Below are positions 61,376 through 64,000 of a stretch of 64,000 nucleotides of DNA, in pieces. The position numbers were made by a program, and so were the translations under genes. The DNA is taken from contig NZ_VNHM01000006.1 of NCBI RefSeq assembly GCF_008124625.1, forward strand, positions 1 through 64,000. Reading direction: 5' to 3'. The stretch comes from Desulfallas thermosapovorans DSM 6562 (GTDB taxonomy: Bacteria > Bacillota > Desulfotomaculia > Desulfotomaculales > Desulfallaceae). The first letter of the stretch is position 1; the number at the start of each line of letters is the position of its first letter. The notes under the pieces are model-generated. The model was given only the letters and a program-made list of their open reading frames with translations. It was not told where the DNA came from and ran no database searches.

Positions 61376-61816
61376 ATGTCTAGCATTTCCCACACCTACG
61401 AAAACTGTCGGGATATCGCATCTGAAGGTGCTGTTTTAAAATTTATTAAATCAATATCGACATTTTTCAGGCGCAAATCCATATCCAGGGCGGCAAGAAT
61501 CTATCACGGGGACTACTCTTATCACTCAACACATGACACGGCCTTTTGCAACTTTATGCATATGCAGAGGATAACATTCGTCGAAACGGGTGACTGCTAT
61601 GTTTATATATTTGACAAGCCCAATTACCAGGGTAGTTATATCATAGCAGGTCCCAAGGAAGTTGTTCCGGTTTGCAAATGCGGATCCATGATAATCAGCC
61701 GGAAAAAACTTCCGGTGAGCATAATACAAAACAACGGTAAACCACCAAAGGGATTATGGGAAGTAACAGGGGCCAGTTACCAATATCACTGTGCGATGGG
61801 ATACAAATATGTTTAA
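61376..61816 (+). CDS. Hypothetical protein with possible beta/gamma-crystallin-like segment, 146 aa
   Basis: The N-terminal half is helical and basic. The C-terminal half contains CYVYIFDKPNYQGSYIIAG followed by CKCGSMIISRKKLPVSI, which looks like a Greek-key strand pair of the beta/gamma-crystallin kind (pattern Y-x-x-x-x-Y/F-x-G). There is no signal peptide. AAGGAGGG lies eight bases before the ATG at 61376. It is the first gene after the two tandem leaders, so it is probably the product they control. The function is unknown. Confidence 0.7.
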   Translation: MSSISHTYENCRDIASEGAVLKFIKSISTFFRRKSISRAARIYHGDYSYHSTHDTAFCNFMHMQRITFVETGDCYVYIFDKPNYQGSYIIAGPKEVVPVCKCGSMIISRKKLPVSIIQNNGKPPKGLWEVTGASYQYHCAMGYKYV

Positions 61817-61863
61817 CAATCATGAAATAAAAATAACCGGTCAGTTAAACTTTAAGTTTATGG

Positions 61864-61910
61864 CGACGTAAAAGTTTTTTATGGAAACCACCGTAAAAAC
61901 TCTTTACGTC
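61864..61910. terminator. Long hairpin after the 61376-61816 gene
   Basis: GACGTAAA (61864-61871) pairs with TTTACGTC (61903-61910) and the pairing continues inward through GTTTTT/AAAAAC and GG/CC. Probably a terminator for the plus-strand gene, with a poor T-tail. Confidence 0.6.
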
Positions 61911-61939
61911 TCTATGCTTTTAAAGCAATATATGGGTGG

Positions 61940-62323
61940 TTAAAACGGGGCCGGCACTTCCTGCATACGCACCAGCTCATTATATTCATTAACGCTGTAT
62001 CCATTACAAATAAAGTAGTCAAACAAAAAATCCAGCTGTTTTTTGCTCAGGGGTTTTTCATTTGCATAATGCACTTTACCGTTACTGATTTTTGCCCACC
62101 CCTTTTTTTCAAGGGTGTACTCACCATTCATACTAAGAGGGAAGCTGTTGAGCAGCTGGTAACCATATTTTTTACAAAGTTTATCGGCATAAATCGAATG
62201 GTCCACATAATTACACCGGTAGAAAACTCCTTCTCTTGATAGCCATCCGTCAACTCCCTTTAAGTCACCTTTGTAAGGCTCCAATTTTATTGGCTCAGTA
62301 TTCCTAAACCAAGCTTCAAACAT
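61940..62323 (-). CDS. Hypothetical protein, 127 aa
   Basis: A soluble protein with N-terminal MFEAWFRNTEPIKLEPYKGD, two Cys (YRCNYVDHS and KLCKKYGY) and a basic middle. AAGGGGGGGTGA precedes the ATG. I recognise no family. It is less GC-rich than its neighbours, which could mean transfer. It stands alone. Confidence 0.68.
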   Translation of the reverse strand: MFEAWFRNTEPIKLEPYKGDLKGVDGWLSREGVFYRCNYVDHSIYADKLCKKYGYQLLNSFPLSMNGEYTLEKKGWAKISNGKVHYANEKPLSKKQLDFLFDYFICNGYSVNEYNELVRMQEVPAPF

Positions 62324-62443
62324 ATTTCACCCCCCCTTACCTTTGTTCAATATTACCATATATAATAACTAATAATTAAAAAAATTAAAAGTTCAATTTT
62401 TAATTCTTTTATGATTGGGAAGGTGAATTTTACTTATACCATG

Positions 62444-63418
62444 TTATTGGTCATATAATTTGCGTTTTATTTCATCCAGAGCTTTAACCGCCGCCAGTTC
62501 CCCCCGCTCAATGCTGTACTTGGTGCTGCCAGTATCCCAGGGGTCTACATTAATTACCGGTCTGATCACTACATCTGCATAACTCTCCAATTTTAAATTA
62601 ATACCCTCTGAAATTACAATTTCAAAACTGTTAAACAAAAGTTTAATTATATTGCTTATTCCGTTCACCCGGCGGCCACTGTAACCCACGTCCACAGCAA
62701 TAACAAAGTGAGCTCCCATGCGCCGCAGTACATAAGCCGGCACATTTTCCCGAACGCCCCCGTCCACCAGTATACGGTCACCCACCCGCACCGGTTCAAA
62801 GATACCCGGTACGGCGGCGCTGGCCTGGGCGGCCAGCGCCACGGGCTTGCCTTTGATGAATACATCCTCGGGCGGCACCACTGTGCGCAAGTTAACGGAT
62901 TCCTTGCTTGATGTAAGATCCGGATACCCAAGGGCTGTATACTGCTTTGCATTGGCAGCGGGCTCACCTTCCAAAAAAACCACCAGCGTGCCGTCCCGCA
63001 CGTCTACAGCTGTTATGCCCAGTGGAATTACAGTTTGCCCGAATAACCGGTCTTGCCCCACAAACCTGTTGACAAACTTTTTTATTTTATTGCCCCGCAT
63101 AAGCCCCAACGGGCTGGTTATTGGATAAGGAATATGCAAGACGCGGGCAATGATACCACCGGTAATTAAAAATAAGTTAAGAAGCACACTACCATAGTCA
63201 AAAACATCACGGGGGCGCAGTTTCATGGCTATTTCTTCAATGTGCTCCGGGCTGTGCCCCGAGGCATACAAAGCGGCCACTATGCCGCCGGAACTGGTTC
63301 CCACCACCATGTCAATGGGGATTCCGGCATTTTTTAACACCTTGAGGACCCCTATATGGGCCATACCCCGCATTACTCCCCCACCCAGCGCCAATCCCAC
63401 CAGCGGCCTGGCAGTCAT
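62444..63418 (-). CDS. Patatin-like phospholipase (RssA/YlbK type)
   Basis: A 324-aa serine hydrolase. The oxyanion loop is LALGGGVMRGMAHIGVL, the nucleophile Ser lies in GTSSGG (about residue 42), and the Asp of the dyad in LVDGGVREN (about 219). A membrane-associated hydrophobic stretch (about 75-95, LLNLFLITGGIIARVL) lies between. It should cleave acyl esters in membrane lipids. GAGGCGGTGG precedes the ATG. The target lipid is unknown. Confidence 0.92.
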   Translation of the reverse strand: MTARPLVGLALGGGVMRGMAHIGVLKVLKNAGIPIDMVVGTSSGGIVAALYASGHSPEHIEEIAMKLRPRDVFDYGSVLLNLFLITGGIIARVLHIPYPITSPLGLMRGNKIKKFVNRFVGQDRLFGQTVIPLGITAVDVRDGTLVVFLEGEPAANAKQYTALGYPDLTSSKESVNLRTVVPPEDVFIKGKPVALAAQASAAVPGIFEPVRVGDRILVDGGVRENVPAYVLRRMGAHFVIAVDVGYSGRRVNGISNIIKLLFNSFEIVISEGINLKLESYADVVIRPVINVDPWDTGSTKYSIERGELAAVKALDEIKRKLYDQ

Positions 63419-63480
63419 AAAAAACCACCGCCTCGTTTTAAGGTTAATACCATTGTATGAATAGGCGGTGGTAGTGTATG

Positions 63481-63630
63481 CTATTCTTCTTGCCGCAACC
63501 GGTCCAGTTCTTCCTCCAGTTCCTCCAGCCGGTTTACCATGGCCGGCTTAATGGAATGGGCCGGAAACCTTTTTTTCAAGTCCTCGATTTGTTCTTCCAG
63601 TTCCCTAATCCTAATTTCCCGTTCAAGCAA
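63481..63630 (-). CDS. Small coiled-coil protein, 49 aa
   Basis: A TTG at 63628-63630, five bases after AGAGGGTGA, opens a 49-codon frame: two charged helices (EREIRIRELEEQIEDLKKRF and NRLEELEEELDRLRQEE) around a short PAHSIKPAM turn. Proteins of this shape are common in Clostridia, as I recall, with no known function. It lies 52 bp after the Fur-family gene and 62 bp before the lipase gene. Confidence 0.72.
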   Translation of the reverse strand: MLEREIRIRELEEQIEDLKKRFPAHSIKPAMVNRLEELEEELDRLRQEE

Positions 63631-63682
63631 AGCTTCACCCTCTTCGGTGCGACTTGTTAGCGTCCGATAGCATTTCTAACGG

Positions 63683-64000
63683 CTATTTATTCTTTTGCCC
63701 CATACAATCCCGGCATTTACCGAATATTTTCAACTCGTGGTCACTGATTGTAAAATCATAGGCACTGGTAACCCGTTCCTCTAAATCTTCTAACAAATCC
63801 TCATTCATTTCAATAATTTTGCCACATTCAACACAGATAAGATGGTGGTGCCTGTGCCCATCATTACTCCCCGTGCCAAATTCGTAACGTTTACGACCAT
63901 CCCCGAAATCCGTACTTCGTATGATGTCAAAATTTGAAAAAAGTTCCAGTGTGCGATAAACCGTAGCTAAGCCCACATCAGGCACCCGTTGTTTCACCAG
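63683..64000 (-). CDS. Fur-family metalloregulator (partial at window edge)
   Basis: The C-terminal 105 or so residues of a Fur protein: the recognition helix LATVYRTLELF, the zinc/sensing site HRHHHLICVECGKIIEMNE, and the structural Cys pair GKCRDCMG. The N-terminus lies beyond the right edge. DGHRHHH favours Fur or PerR; the missing N-terminus holds the residue that would separate them. Its targets are unknown. Confidence 0.9.
   Translation of the reverse strand: MVKQRVPDVGLATVYRTLELFSNFDIIRSTDFGDGRKRYEFGTGSNDGHRHHHLICVECGKIIEMNEDLLEDLEERVTSAYDFTISDHELKIFGKCRDCMGQKNK

Noticed and set aside
1-64000. CRISPR arrays, rRNA or tRNA genes
   Set aside because: No regularly spaced direct repeats with unique spacers and no tRNA or rRNA signatures were seen on reading both strands by eye.

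Overview
The window looks like chromosome of an anaerobic, endospore-forming, probably sulfate-reducing Firmicute of the Desulfotomaculum/Peptococcaceae type. The evidence is an intact sporulation block (spoIIGA, sigE, sigG, a ymxH-like gene), a dcw cluster with the Clostridia/Bacilli gene order and spoVD as its penicillin-binding protein, an oxygen-independent ribonucleotide reductase, a T-box in front of ileS, strong AGGAGG-type ribosome sites and frequent TTG/GTG starts. Most genes lie on the minus strand. Genus placement is inferred from gene content, not from a marker search.

Layout. 1-1070: an IS3-type orfA at the left edge, a GGDEF remnant it appears to have cut, and a small unknown gene. 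1323-2354: a polysaccharide deacetylase. 2549-11011 (minus): the division-associated ylm block (HlyD-like gene, ylmE, sepF, proC, ylmG, ylmH, divIVA), a DUF167 gene and ileS with T-box. 11236-15779: phosphate control (pgeF, phoP, phoR, then pstB-phoU behind a four-repeat Pho box). 15817-22140: a beta-CASP nuclease, an FmdB zinc ribbon, a LysM protein and nrdR-nrdD-nrdG behind an NrdR box. 22351-30509: ymxH-like gene, a 48-aa secreted peptide gene, sigG, sigE, spoIIGA, ftsZ, ftsA, sbp, two DUF881 genes and divIB. 30687-36400: an accessory stretch splitting the dcw cluster (pepF, a QueG-like protein, many very small genes, an XRE-HicB-HicA module, a possible integrase tail). 36505-52394: murA, murB, murC, murG, ftsW, murD, mraY, murF, murE, spoVD, ftsL, rsmH, mraZ, with a MraZ-type operator.

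52774-56466 holds a PHP phosphatase, a MetE-like protein and a sensor kinase. 56577-61816 is the most unusual part: a TauE/SafE transporter with two tiny membrane proteins, three DUF2292 (YezD-like) paralogues, an orphan receiver and a possible crystallin-fold protein. Within 2.4 kb, four copies of one 24-nt hairpin each sit directly on the base of an intrinsic terminator, on both strands, in front of three transcription units. Base changes in the copies compensate each other, so this looks like an RNA antitermination or attenuation element defining a small regulon. It is the strongest candidate for something undescribed. The window closes with a patatin-like lipase, a coiled-coil miniprotein and a partial Fur-family regulator.

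Working together: divisome and peptidoglycan precursor genes (dcw, ylm) feed vegetative growth; spoIIGA-sigE-sigG and spoVD redirect them to sporulation; PhoPR drives pstB-phoU; the 57-62 kb cluster probably handles sulfur oxyanions, inferred only from TauE and YezD-type genes.
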